A DNA stretch of 64,000 bases, from the NCBI GenBank assembly GCA_963734965.1, contig CAVTJK010000003.1, forward strand, positions 1,736,001 to 1,800,000, given 5' to 3'. A program made the translations under genes and the position numbers. The notes under the pieces were generated by a model. The model was not told where the DNA came from. It saw only the letters and a list, made by a program, of their open reading frames with translations, and did not search any database. This document shows, piece after piece, positions 27,089 to 35,726 of the stretch (its first letter is position 1; the number at the start of each line of letters is the position of its first letter). The stretch is from UBA4742 sp963734965. Lineage in GTDB: Bacteria > Actinomycetota > Acidimicrobiia > Acidimicrobiales > Acidimicrobilacustridaceae.

Positions 27089-28467
27089 CCGGCCGGGTTG
27101 GGGATGGGACCGGGGGCCGTGCAGATCGGCGCCGCGATCGGATTGCTGGGATTGGTGTTCTTGGGGGCCGCCAGCGTCGGGGGAGTGAGGAACGCGGGCT
27201 TGGCCTCGAGGTCGAGCGAGTCGAGCAGGTTGTCGGCGGCGCCGTCTCGGTTGGTCATGGCCGGCAGGTTCCACTTGTGCTCGATGAAGCTGAGCACCGA
27301 GGTGTGATCGTGCACGACGTGGGAGACGTAGTCCTTCTTGGCGTAGGGCGAGACGATGGTGGCCGGCACGCGGAACCCGTAGCGATCGAACCCGAAGGGC
27401 TTGTCACCGGGCTTGAGCCGGGGCGGGATGTCGTCGGGGGCGACGGCGGCGGGCGGCGGGACGTGGTCGTAGTAGCCCCCGTGCTCGTCGTAGATCCAGA
27501 TCAGCATCGTCTTGGGCCACAGCGGTCCGGCCATGGTGGCGTTGATCACCTTGGCCGCGAAGGTCTCGCCGACCGAGATGTCCTGCGGATCCTCCTCGGA
27601 CTGCTTGTCGAAGTCCGGTTCGAGGAACGACACCTGCGGCAGCTTCCCGGCCGCCACGTCGGTGAAGTACTGATCCATCTTGGTCGTCTTCTCTTGGTTG
27701 TGGGCGAAGGTCGGCAAGAACAGGGCCAGGCTGGGCGCGTTCGAGAAGTACTCGATCCATGTGAGGTTGTTGCGGTTCAGGGCGTCGACGATGGTGCCGT
27801 TGGGCGGCACGATGGGATCGGCTTCGGGGATGGTGTGGATCGTGCCCATCGACGTACCCGCGAACAGGAAGCGACGGTTCGGATAGGTCTGGCCGAAGCA
27901 CGACGCGAACCAGCGATCGCAGACCGGGAACGTCTTGGCCATCGACGTGTAGAAGGGGATGTCGTCGCCGGTCCAGTAGCCCATCCCGGTCGGGCCGCTG
28001 GCGCTGCGGACGAAGCCGTCCATCTTGCCGTTGTTCCACTGTGTGATCATGTCGTTCCACTGCTGGCTCGGCTTGGCGTCGGGCTGGCAGGTGTTGGCCA
28101 TCCGGAACGCGCGCACGGCGTTGCCGGCGGCATCGTCGTTGGATGCGGTGGGCTTGCCGTTCTTGTCGACCGTGAACCCGTCGCCCCGACCGAGCAGCCC
28201 GAAGTAGTTGTCGTAGGAGTGGTTCTCCATCATCAGCACGACGACGTGCTCGATGTGGGGGATCAGGTCGGTGCCTTCGGGCTTGGACGGATCAGGCCGT
28301 TCGCCGACGCGGCGGATCTTGGTCGTCGTTGTCGTCGTCCGGGGGATGGTCGTCCCCGCTGAGGTCGTCGACTTCGAGCTCGAACAGGCTCCCAGGGTCA
28401 CCGCGGCCGCAGCCGCCGCGCTGGAGCCGACCAGGAAGGACCGGCGTGAGATCTCCATGGCGCTCAT
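27085..28467 (-). CDS. Tat-exported phosphoesterase (phospholipase C/acid phosphatase family)
   Basis: A 460-residue enzyme of the PF04185 phosphoesterase family. The N-terminus is a twin-arginine signal, SRRSFLVGSS, ending in a lipobox-like LGAC, so it is folded in the cytoplasm and exported, perhaps as a lipoprotein. The active-site nucleophile strand is VVLMMENHSYDNYFG, and the metal-binding region IYDEHGGYYDHVPPP is complete. Members cleave phospholipids or phosphomonoesters outside the cell. ATG at 28467 is preferred over the GTG four codons earlier; ATG 28457 is also possible. The enoyl-CoA hydratase lies 21 bases upstream in the same direction. Confidence 0.88.
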   Translation of the reverse strand: MSAMEISRRSFLVGSSAAAAAAVTLGACSSSKSTTSAGTTIPRTTTTTTKIRRVGERPDPSKPEGTDLIPHIEHVVVLMMENHSYDNYFGLLGRGDGFTVDKNGKPTASNDDAAGNAVRAFRMANTCQPDAKPSQQWNDMITQWNNGKMDGFVRSASGPTGMGYWTGDDIPFYTSMAKTFPVCDRWFASCFGQTYPNRRFLFAGTSMGTIHTIPEADPIVPPNGTIVDALNRNNLTWIEYFSNAPSLALFLPTFAHNQEKTTKMDQYFTDVAAGKLPQVSFLEPDFDKQSEEDPQDISVGETFAAKVINATMAGPLWPKTMLIWIYDEHGGYYDHVPPPAAVAPDDIPPRLKPGDKPFGFDRYGFRVPATIVSPYAKKDYVSHVVHDHTSVLSFIEHKWNLPAMTNRDGAADNLLDSLDLEAKPAFLTPPTLAAPKNTNPSNPIAAPICTAPGPIPNPAG

Positions 28468-28488
28468 CCTGTCACCCACAGGTTGAGA

Positions 28489-29313
28489 TCAGGTGAACAG
28501 GTCCCGTCGGGGCTCGTCGGTGTAGACGGGCTCGCGATGCTGGTCGAAGGCCCGGATGGCCTCGGGCAGGTTCTCGGTGAAGCCGAGCATGAGCTGGTTG
28601 CGGTCCTCGATCTCGATGGCCGAGGTCAGGCTCGGGTTCTCGAGGTTCACCCAGATGATGTCCTTGGTCATGGCCAGGCCGTACGGGCTGTAGTTGCTCA
28701 TGCGCTCGGCCACCTCGAGGGTGGCCGCCAACAGCTCGTCGTCGGCCACGACCCGCGACACCAGGCCCATGCTCAAGGCCTCGGCGGCGTCGATGGTGCG
28801 ACCGGTCAGGAGGATGTCGTTGGACTGGGCCGCACCGATGAGGCGGGGGAGCAGCCAGCTGGCCCCCAGCTCGGTGCTGGTCAGCCCGTTGACGATGCCC
28901 GTGCTGTTGAAGGTCGCCGATTCGCTGGCGAAGCGCAGCTCGGCGGCCAACGACAGGCACATCCCTCCGCCGTAGGACGGACCGTTGACCGCGGCGATCA
29001 CGGGTTGGGGCATGGCGCGCATCGTCGGCACCAGGCGCGAGTAGTAGCGCATCGACCGTTGGGCGATCCGACCGACGGTGAGACCGTCGATGTTGGGGAT
29101 GACGCCGTAGTCCTTGAGGTCGAGTCCCGAGCAGAACGCCCGGCCCGATCCCGTCAGCACCACCACGTAGCAGTCGTTGTCGGCGGCCACCGCTTCGAGG
29201 GCGTCGTGGAGCTCGATCACCAGGTCGATCGACATCGCGTTGAGCCGTTCGGGGCGGTTCAGCGTGATCACGCGGACGTGGGCGAGGGGGCTGTCCACCA
29301 GCACGAGGCTCAT
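28489..29313 (-). CDS. Enoyl-CoA hydratase/isomerase family protein with non-classical active site
   Basis: A 274-residue crotonase-fold protein. The N-terminal NRPERLNAMS and the CoA-binding SGSGRAFCSGLDL-like segment (TGSGRAFCSGLDL) are normal. At the two usual catalytic-Glu positions it has GGGMCLSLA and FNSTGIVNG instead of GGGCELA and QPE. A Glu in the following STELGASWLLPRLIG could take over, as in other crotonase subgroups, so hydratase chemistry should not be assumed. The ATG at 29313 lies six bases after a TAACGT hexamer, fitting a leaderless message. It is upstream of, and co-directional with, the phosphoesterase gene. Confidence 0.85.
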   Translation of the reverse strand: MSLVLVDSPLAHVRVITLNRPERLNAMSIDLVIELHDALEAVAADNDCYVVVLTGSGRAFCSGLDLKDYGVIPNIDGLTVGRIAQRSMRYYSRLVPTMRAMPQPVIAAVNGPSYGGGMCLSLAAELRFASESATFNSTGIVNGLTSTELGASWLLPRLIGAAQSNDILLTGRTIDAAEALSMGLVSRVVADDELLAATLEVAERMSNYSPYGLAMTKDIIWVNLENPSLTSAIEIEDRNQLMLGFTENLPEAIRAFDQHREPVYTDEPRRDLFT

Positions 29314-29319
29314 GGGCCG

Positions 29320-29325
29320 ACGTTA
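29320..29325 (-). promoter_or_regulatory. Candidate -10 box of a leaderless promoter (enoyl-CoA hydratase)
   Basis: On the minus strand TAACGT is followed by six bases and then the ATG at 29313. It mirrors the divergent TAGGGT at 29353, so both genes of this divergent pair appear leaderless. Confidence 0.42.
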
Positions 29326-29352
29326 CCCGTGGCTGAGCGCGCCCTTGGCTCG

Positions 29353-29358
29353 TAGGGT
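29353..29358 (+). promoter_or_regulatory. Candidate -10 box of a leaderless promoter (glycosyltransferase)
   Basis: TAGGGT ends six bases before the GTG at 29365. This decides for the GTG as start rather than the ATG at 29383. Confidence 0.42.
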
Positions 29359-29364
29359 GTCGGA

Positions 29365-30371
29365 GTGAGGCCTCGGCACGTGATGGCGGCGGCGTTCGCG
29401 GCCCGCCACGCCGACGGCGTCCTCGTCATCCCGCTGAGAGGCCAGCTCGGGAACCAGCTGTTCCAGTTCGCCGCGGGGATGGCTCTGGCCGAGCGGACCG
29501 GCGACCCGGTGCGGTTCGTGGTCGGGCCCTTTCCGCCCACGCGTGGCCGCGTGCGTCGGCGACGCCTTCGTGACCGCGACTCACGCCGAGCTGCTCCGGT
29601 GCGCCGAGCTGGACGACTCCGGTTCGGTGAGCCGCCTGGTGCGCAGCCTGCAGAAGCGGCTGTGGCTCCCGTACCGCCAGGCTCGCGGCCGACCCGAGCG
29701 CCGGCTCGTCATCGAGGAGTCCCTCGGCTACGACGAGCGATTCGAGCGGGTCGCCGCGCCCAGTCTCGTATCCGGGTACTTCCAGAACTTGGCCTACTTC
29801 GACGATGTGCTCGATCAGGTCTGCGACCGGATCGTCGGTGAGCTCGGGCTCGACGACGATGCCAGTGCAGCCGGCGAGGTCGTCGGCCTGCACTTCCGTC
29901 GGGGCGACTACCTCCCTCGGGACTGGGCACTGCCGATGCCGTACTACGACCAGGCGCTGGCCCTGATCGACGTCGAGGTGTCGGACCCGCGCCTGGTGGT
30001 CTTCTCCGACGATCCGGTCTTCGCCGATCTGATGGTCGAGCACCTGGTGTCGGCCGGGCGGCAGGCCACGGCGGCCGCCGGTGCGCGGCGACCACGACGA
30101 CCCGGCGGTCGCCACCTTGATGGCCATGAGCCGGGTCGATCACCTCGTCATGGCCAACTCGTCGCTGTCCTGGTGGGCGGCCGCCCTGGGCGACCGACTC
30201 CATGACGGGCGCCGTCGGATCGTGACCATGCCCCGCACCTGGTTCCCCGGCCGGGGGTCGGTGGATCTGGCCCGCCCGGCGTGGCGTCAACTCGACGTGC
30301 TGATCGCGGTCAGCTCTCGGGGATCCCCGTGCCCGGCGCAGCCAGCTCGGCCAGCGGCGGCTGGGCCATGA
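29365..30371 (+). pseudogene. GT11 alpha-1,2-fucosyltransferase-like gene with two frameshifts
   Basis: A glycosyltransferase family 11 protein in three frames. Part one: GQLGNQLFQFAAGMALAERTG, the canonical GT11 N-terminal motif (key residues GGLGNQxFQ-like). Part two from 29543: VGDAFVTATHAELL through SGYFQNLAYFDD to LHFRRGDYL, the conserved HxRRGDY nucleotide-sugar motif. Part three from 30081: RGDHDDPAVATLMAMS and MANSSLSWWAAALG, another GT11 signature. Shifts near 29541 and 30078 are each repaired by deleting one base. The last bases overlap the convergent SnoaL gene by 62. Such enzymes transfer fucose in cell-surface glycans; no other glycan genes are near. Confidence 0.78.
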
Positions 30372-30786
30372 TGTGCTCGATCCACCACGCGGGGGCGCCG
30401 TTCAGCAGCGTGTCCATGTTCGAGTAGTCCTTCCACAGCACGAGCTGACCGTCGCGCACGACCTGCACCGACACGAAAGGCAGGGCCACGGTGACGTCGT
30501 CGTCGAAGTGCCACGTCTCGGTGTGCTCGGTGATGACGGTGTCGCCCTCGACGACGATGCGATGGATCTCGTGGTCGAAGCTCTGCACGGGCTCGAACCC
30601 GATGCGCACCCGCGCCGCGATCTGAGCCGGACCCGTGGCCCCGCCGTCGTCGATCGGTACGTCGGTGTAGAACCCGTCGAGCGCGAAGAACCGGCCCACC
30701 GCGTCGAGATCGCGGTCGACGTAGAGGGCGTGCCAGAACCGCTCGGCCAGGGCGCGCATCTCGTCGCTCGACAGACCCGAAGCCAT
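30310..30786 (-). CDS. SnoaL/NTF2-like fold protein
   Basis: A 158-residue protein of the SnoaL-like/nuclear-transport-factor-2 superfamily: an N-terminal helix region ALAERFWHALYVDRDLDAV, FFALDGFYTDVPI, and strands HEIHRIVVEGDTVITEHTE and FVSVQVVRDGQLVLWKDYS. These cone-shaped folds act as isomerases, cyclases, limonene-epoxide-type hydrolases or ligand binders. The start ATG overlaps the upstream stop in TGATG at 30784-30788, so it is co-translated with the preceding gene and probably serves the same pathway. Confidence 0.78.
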   Translation of the reverse strand: MASGLSSDEMRALAERFWHALYVDRDLDAVGRFFALDGFYTDVPIDDGGATGPAQIAARVRIGFEPVQSFDHEIHRIVVEGDTVITEHTETWHFDDDVTVALPFVSVQVVRDGQLVLWKDYSNMDTLLNGAPAWWIEHIMAQPPLAELAAPGTGIPES

Positions 30787-31893
30787 CAGGGCACCTCCAT
30801 GAAGCTGGTGAAGCCGTAGGGCGCGTAGGGCCCGAGGAACATGTACTCGTGCAGCCCGTAGCCGACGTCGCCGGTGTTGGTCTCGAACCGGGCGACCGCA
30901 TCGACGATGCCGAAGAAGCGGTCCTTGTCGGCCTCGGTGTCGAGGGTGAGGCCCTGGACGACGAGCGGGCCCTGCTACATGCCGTGCCTCCAGTCGGCGT
31001 CCATGCCGTAGCCCGTGCCGATGCCGATGTGGCTGTCCACCAGCGGCGTCGACCTCGACCTCGAGCGGACCGCCGGGGGCGTCGGGGAACGAGAGCACCG
31101 ACGAGGCGACCATCCGGGTGCCCGGGCACGAAGGTGTGGGCGTGCTCGGCTCGGCCGAGCCACTCGGGCTCGCGGTCGGGGTCGTTCCAGATGCGGGTCG
31201 CCTCGTCCATCACCCGCTCGCCGCCAGTCGGGCTCCTGCACCATGTAGAGGATGGAGTAGTCGTCGAACTGCATCGGGGCGTAGTTCCAGAAGCCCGAGA
31301 CCGACGGATCGTCGGCGTGGATCCCGGCCGGCTCGGCCTCGCCGACGGGGCGGACACCCCACGAGCGGTCGCGCGTGCCCTTCCACCGGTCGGGGGTGAC
31401 CTCGATCGTCTCGTCCTCGACGTGGATCTCGCCGGTCCAGTAGCCCGTCTGGGCGAAGCGCATGGTGTCGAACATCACCCGTCCGTGCTTGCGGATGAAG
31501 TGGCGCGGCTCTTCGTAGGCCGGGCATGGCGCCGTCCCATCGCAGGTCGAACGACGAGGTCCCACTCGTTGGGCTCGAGCGACGACGCGCACCGACTTCA
31601 GCCGCTCGATGACCTCGACGCGGATCGGACCGACCGAGGTGACCGAGCGGTCGACCAGCTCCATCGACGACCGCACGACCCGGTGCTCGGTCGCCTCGCC
31701 GCACGGCGACGAAGGCGTCCTGCGTCACCGCCAGGTTCGGGTACTGGCCGAGCCCCATGATCATGAACAGCTCGTCGGTCGAGCCGTGCAGGTTGAAGTA
31801 GTAGCGGTCGTAGAAGTTGCGATCGCTGGTGCCGGCGTGGCGGATCGGCTCGGCGACCTGGTGCACCGGAAAGTCGTCCCAGGACGACAGCAT
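30786..31893 (-). pseudogene. Uncharacterised SWGVR-motif protein (lipocalin/AttH-like?), interrupted
   Basis: Restored length is about 365 residues. Pieces: MLSSWDDFPVHQVAEPIRH with SDRNFYDRYYFN and MGLGQYPNLAVTQDAFVAVR; VGPIRVEVIERLKSVRVV; LEPNEWDLV; FDLRWDGAMP; AYEEPRHFIRKHGRVMFD with WKGTRDRSWGVRPVGE; FWNYAPMQFDDYSILY; RIWNDPDREPEWLGRAEH; SSVLSFPDAPGGPLEVEV; DSHIGIGTGYGMDADW; then QGPLVVQGLTLDTEAD. At least six one-base insertions are needed, and an in-frame TAG at 30975-30977 interrupts the end. Such proteins occur beside steroid and terpenoid catabolic genes in Actinobacteria; the lipocalin-type barrel is my inference. No function is claimed. Confidence 0.6.
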
Positions 31894-31913
31894 GTGGTTC
31901 CCCCTCAGGCTCT

Positions 31914-31930
31914 TCTGACGCCTCGTCAGA
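31914..31930. promoter_or_regulatory. Perfect TetR-type palindrome TCTGACG-N3-CGTCAGA
   Basis: Arms of seven bases with a three-base spacer, 21 bases upstream of the start at 31893. A TACGTT hexamer at 31931-31944 on the minus strand could be the -10 box, which the palindrome would cover or follow. TGACG/CGTCA sites are typical of TetR repressors in Actinobacteria. No matching regulator is adjacent. Confidence 0.55.
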
Positions 31931-31960
31931 TCTGGTGAGAACGTAGCTCAGCTCAGCCGG

Positions 31961-33296
31961 TCACGATTCGACCACAAGGAGATTCCAGTCCCCGGGCACT
32001 CCTCTGAGATCGTGGCGACCGAGATCCTTGAACTCGATCCCCGAGCCAGAGACGAGAGGGGGTATGGCCGAGGACACCAGGATCTGACCGGGCGTCGCCA
32101 CCGCGAGGACACGGGCGGCGATGTGCACCCCGATTCCTGCCACGTCGCCGTCCTGGCGCATCTCGATCTCGCCAGTGTGGAGTCCGACGGTGAGCTCGAG
32201 TCCGAGGCGGGCCGCGCCGTCTCGCAGAGCGACGCTGCAACCGATCGCCCGGGCCGGGCCGTCGAAGGTCGCGAGGAAGCCGTCCCCAGTGGTCTTCACC
32301 TCGCGTCCGCCGAACCGGTCGAGTTGGCGACGAACCATCGCGTCATGCGCATCGAGAAGGTCGTGCCAGCCCCGATCCCCGAGGCGCGCCGCCACACCGG
32401 TGGAATCGACGATGTCGCTGAACAGCACCGTCGCCAAGACTCGGTCGGCGGAAGGATGGCCGCGCTCGCCCGTGAGGAACTCCTCGATCTCACTGGTCAG
32501 GGCGTCGACGTCGCCGAGGAACGGCAGATTGTCCTGACCGGGAAGCTCGACGAGGCGCGCCCGGGAATGTGTTCGGCGACGTAGCGGCCCATGGCCACCG
32601 GAACGACCAGGTCGCCGGTGCGGTGCACGACCAGGGTCGGTATGGCGACGAGGGGGAGGAGTTGGCGCACGTCGTGATCGAATCCCCGCTGGACCAGGGC
32701 CTGGGCCCGGACTGGCCGAGCTGAGCTCGAACTCGGCGAACCTCTCTCGCAGGGGAGTCCTGGCGACGCCTGGTCCCATGAGGTCGAGGAAGGACCCGGT
32801 GCCCCACCCGGTGCCCACCGCCTCGGCGAACCGCTGGAGAACCTCGGGCTCGAACCCAATCGGGTAGTCGGGGGCGACGGCGACTCTCGCCCACGGCGAG
32901 ACGAGCACCATCGAATCGATTCGTTGTGGATGGGTGACGGCGAGCATCACGGCGACTGCGCTCCCGCTGCCGATTCCGAGGGCAGTGACGCTCCTCGACG
33001 CCGGTGTCGTCGAGGACCGCCAATGCGTCGTCAACTCTCTGCTCGAGGGTCGGGAGGTCGGCCAGCGCCACCGGATCGGACATGCCGGCGCCCCGTTCAT
33101 CCATCGTGACCAGGCCGGAGAAGGTCGACAGCCGTCGTTCGAATCCACCGATGATCGGATCCCCGATCGTGAGGCGGAGATCGGTCATCGCGCCGATCAG
33201 CCGGATGAGGTTGGGCGGTCCAGTACCCAACATCGCGTACGAGAGCCTCAGACCTTCCCTCGAACGCGCGTAGCGGATCTCGGGCCCCAGCACCAC
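31961..33296 (-). pseudogene. Alpha/beta-hydrolase-class III adenylate cyclase fusion with three frameshifts
   Basis: Restored length about 444 residues. N-terminal hydrolase-like domain: LRLSYAMLGTGPPNLI, VTMDERGAGMSDPV, then in the next frame VTALGIGSGSAVAVMLA and FAEAVGTGWGTGSFLDL, then PTLVVHRTGDLVVPV in a third. C-terminal class III cyclase domain: VLFSDIVDST (first metal Asp), VKTTGDGFLATF (second Asp), GVHIAARV and LRGVPGDWNLLVV. The nucleophile elbow reads GIGSG, with Gly where Ser is expected, so the hydrolase half is probably a sensor. Shifts lie near 33005, 32715 and 32565 (two extra bases, one missing). Its paralogue at 48182 is intact. Confidence 0.78.
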
Positions 33297-33415
33297 CGCC
33301 CGAGCCTACTCAAGCGGCCTCAGTCGGAAGCGAAGTACTTACCGGCGAAGTGCTCGCCGACCATCCGGGACAAGAGCAGAGTCGAACCACGTGGGCGCTA
33401 GCTGGCCGCCGCACT

Positions 33416-33452
33416 GCGCCTTTAGCCGCCCCTGACGCCGGTTCGGTGCGCC
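33416..33452 (+). repeat. attC-like element 1, partial
   Basis: Left core GCGCCTTTAGC and right core GACGCCGGTTCGGTGCGCC are present, but the central GGCAC hairpin is missing. It marks the left edge of the repeat-bounded region, next to the end of the DUF2252 gene. Confidence 0.4.
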
Positions 33453-33540
33453 GCGCGCGAGCCCGTTACCCCGAAGGGGTGAGCCGAACGGGAAACTTCC
33501 GGCCGGGTGTTGTGGGACCCTGGCCACAGGTCGTAGTTGG

Positions 33541-34992
33541 CTACACGCCGGTTTGGGCGATCAGCCGTCCGGAGCTCACGGCCTCGGTGAAGTCCTGATA
33601 GTCGCGTTCGTTCTGGTCGGCGTAGGCGGCGGAGAACTCGGCGATGGCCCGGTCAAACCTGTCTCCTTGGCCGAGGTAGGAGGCGATCGCGATCCGGTCG
33701 CCCCAGCGCGCGTGCGCCCGAGCCAGCGTCGCCCCGCAGAATTGCGCGTACAGCGCGGCGCCGGGCATGGGTATCCGTTCCACATCCGCGCCACCCTTCC
33801 AGTCGTGGAACTGGCGCACGTAGTAGTCGCGGGTCGTGCCGTCGAGACCTCTAATGCGCTGCCAGCCCAGAAAGATGTCGGTGGCCGCCTGCATCAAGCG
33901 TTGGCCCATCACCACCCGCTGGCCATGGTGTGGGTAAGTGCTGGGGCCAGCATACGGCTCCAGAACCGAGGCCTGCGCCTCCTTCACCTGCAAGAACAGC
34001 GGGTCATCCTCGTCGCGGCCAATGAGCAGCAAGACGTAACAGCGAGTGCCGACGCTCCCCACCCCCACCACCTTGCGCGCGGCGTGAACGTAACGGAACT
34101 CCTCCAGCGGGTGTGCCTGGTGACCCAACGTCTGTCGGTAGGCGGCGAGCAGGTTCTTGATCAGAGGATCTGGGTCCTCCCACTCGGACCCCGGCAGGAT
34201 CAAGTCCTCGATCGGCACGATGACCGGCGGATCCGCGACTATCCGCAGATCGCCCTCGACATCCGTCGCCCGTTTGGCGAACACCCGGGCGCTGTCGCGC
34301 GTATAGGCCTCGGCCACATGCTTTCCCGCCCGCCGCGCCGATTTCTTGTCCAGGTGCTCGACGCGAACCTGCTGCCGGACCAACTTGAGCAGCACCCCGG
34401 CCTCCAGCTGGTCGTACCACACGCCCAGGGTTGGCATTCCGGCGGCCCGGCGCATCTGCTGGCGGTACTCCCGAACCCCCGCGGAGACGATCGCATACCG
34501 GTCGTCGGGAGGAAAACCACGAAAGCGGCCCATGACCTCAAAACTGGCCGCCATCCGCTTTACGTCCCATTCCCACGGACCGGGGAGCGTCTCGTCAAAA
34601 TCATTGATGTCGAAGATGAGCTGGCGCTCCGGGGTGCCGAAAAGGCCGAAGTTAGACAGGTGCGCATCCCCGCATAGCTGCACGTTGATCCCCGACACGG
34701 CGGTGGGCGCCAGGTCGGCCGCCATGATCGCTGCCGCCCCCCGGTAAAAGGTGAACGGCGACACCAGCATCCGCCCATACCGGAGCGGTACCAGCTCTGG
34801 CACCCGCGATGCCGCCTGTTCCCCCAGCAGCGCGACTGGATCCGGGCGATCCGGCGCCGGTTGCCACCGGCCATGCTGCGACCGTGGCGCCTCCTGGCGG
34901 GCTGCTCGTCCCCTGGCCACCCGCTGGTCAACCGTCAAGTGCGCACGCCGCCACGACGACGCAACCGCCCCACCTCCAGTCGCCGTCACCAT
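33541..34992 (-). CDS. DUF2252 family protein
   Basis: A 483-residue member of the DUF2252 family, which has a kinase-like fold and unknown function. The family core is clear: VSPFTFYRGAAAIMAADL, then QLCGDAHLSNFGLFGTPE and FDINDFDETLPGPWEWDVKR, equivalent to the phosphotransferase HxD-type loop and metal motif, then a long helical C-terminus ending in YADQNERDYQDF. The start ATG at 34992 (MVTATGGG) overlaps the last seven bases of the small gene upstream. It forms, with that gene, the module between elements 1 and 2. Many relatives sit on accessory DNA. Confidence 0.85.
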   Translation of the reverse strand: MVTATGGGAVASSWRRAHLTVDQRVARGRAARQEAPRSQHGRWQPAPDRPDPVALLGEQAASRVPELVPLRYGRMLVSPFTFYRGAAAIMAADLAPTAVSGINVQLCGDAHLSNFGLFGTPERQLIFDINDFDETLPGPWEWDVKRMAASFEVMGRFRGFPPDDRYAIVSAGVREYRQQMRRAAGMPTLGVWYDQLEAGVLLKLVRQQVRVEHLDKKSARRAGKHVAEAYTRDSARVFAKRATDVEGDLRIVADPPVIVPIEDLILPGSEWEDPDPLIKNLLAAYRQTLGHQAHPLEEFRYVHAARKVVGVGSVGTRCYVLLLIGRDEDDPLFLQVKEAQASVLEPYAGPSTYPHHGQRVVMGQRLMQAATDIFLGWQRIRGLDGTTRDYYVRQFHDWKGGADVERIPMPGAALYAQFCGATLARAHARWGDRIAIASYLGQGDRFDRAIAEFSAAYADQNERDYQDFTEAVSSGRLIAQTGV

Positions 34993-35207
34993 CGGCCCGT
35001 CTGGTTCCAGCAGCTCGTGTGGTCGCAGCGGGCAGCCATCGGTCCCCCCGGCTGGACGGCCTGGTACACGCGGATCGAGCCGCCGCTGGCCAAGCCGGGG
35101 CATCGCTTGGACATGACGACAGCATCGTGGGGATCGGTGGCCTCGACGACGCGGAACCCGCTCGCCCGGCCCGCTCCGCCCCCCCTGCAGGGGACAAACC
35201 TCGCCAT
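34986..35207 (-). CDS. Small protein of unknown function upstream of DUF2252
   Basis: A 73-residue protein (MARFVPCRGGG ... NQTGRW) with four cysteines and no transmembrane segment. The ATG at 35207 is preceded by an AGGAG ribosome-binding site at normal distance, and its stop overlaps the DUF2252 start, so the two should be co-translated. SGFRVVEATDPHDAVVMSKR suggests a small alpha/beta domain, but I do not recognise a family. It may be a partner or leader of the DUF2252 protein. Confidence 0.5.
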   Translation of the reverse strand: MARFVPCRGGGAGRASGFRVVEATDPHDAVVMSKRCPGLASGGSIRVYQAVQPGGPMAARCDHTSCWNQTGRW

Positions 35208-35329
35208 GACAGTCTCCTCGCATCGACTCACTGCTTCATCTGACAGCCTCGCACGCCCGCGACCGAACCGGCCGTCCCCATCACCCAGCCAGGCCAGCAG
35301 GCCGAACCAGTCGCGTCGCCCGGCCGACC

Positions 35330-35362
35330 GCACATAACGGCACATCGGGCACGCCCGGAACC
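35330..35362 (+). repeat. attC-like element 2
   Basis: GCACATAACGGCACATCGG starts the element, followed by GCACGCCCGGAACC. The right core is degenerate. It separates the DUF2252 module from the 91-residue gene. Confidence 0.45.
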
Positions 35363-35368
35363 TACGCT
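35363..35368 (+). promoter_or_regulatory. Candidate -10 box of a leaderless promoter inside the cassette
   Basis: TACGCT ends six bases before the ATG at 35375, directly after repeat element 2, so this short module appears to carry its own promoter. Confidence 0.4.
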
Positions 35369-35374
35369 CCGCCC

Positions 35375-35650
35375 ATGCAACCGGCAGAACTTGATGAGAT
35401 CGAAGCGCGATGCAACGCAGCTTCGGGCGGCCCGTGGAAGTCCTACGTCGAGGGCAGGGACCACGTCTCCGGTTCGAGCTTCATCATGGTGGGCGTCGGT
35501 GACCTTCGAGGCGAGGACATGGAGATCAGCCGTGAGGGCAAGCCCGCGACCGCGGCCCACCAGGACTTCATCGCCTCGGCGCGCCAGGACATACCGAGGC
35601 TGATCTCCGAGGTGCGCCGCTTGATGGGTTTGCTTGGCCCGAGCGCCTAA
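35375..35650 (+). CDS. 91-residue protein of unknown function, cassette-like gene
   Basis: A small acidic, soluble protein: LDEIEARCNAASGGPWKSYV, FIMVGVGDLRGEDMEI, then ATAAHQDFIASARQDIPRL and a C-terminal helix ISEVRRLMGLLG. Similar short proteins with a GPW..F/Y start and a DI.FI..AR.D...L helix are common as hypothetical proteins on mobile DNA, but no function is known. Its TAA stop at 35648-35650 lies inside the left core of element 3 (GCGCCTAACGG), the position where integron cassette genes usually stop. The module between elements 2 and 3 is only about 310 bases. Confidence 0.75.
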   Translation: MQPAELDEIEARCNAASGGPWKSYVEGRDHVSGSSFIMVGVGDLRGEDMEISREGKPATAAHQDFIASARQDIPRLISEVRRLMGLLGPSA

Positions 35651-35663
35651 CGGCACATCGGCG
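35643..35663 (+). repeat. attC-like element 3
   Basis: GCGCCTAACGGCACATCGGC is nearly identical to the left halves of elements 4, 5 and 8. The right half is not clearly recognisable; a GGGGCCGAGCCCGCCC stretch follows up to about 35705. It contains the stop codon of the 91-residue gene. Confidence 0.5.
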
Positions 35664-35726
35664 ACGATTCAGGTGCCACCGCTCCGCGGGGCCGAGCCCG
35701 CCCAACGCTGAGCGAAAAGGAAGCGG

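Noticed and set aside
30975..30977. TAG read-through or recoding
   Set aside because: No recoding signal is visible and the gene has many other breaks.
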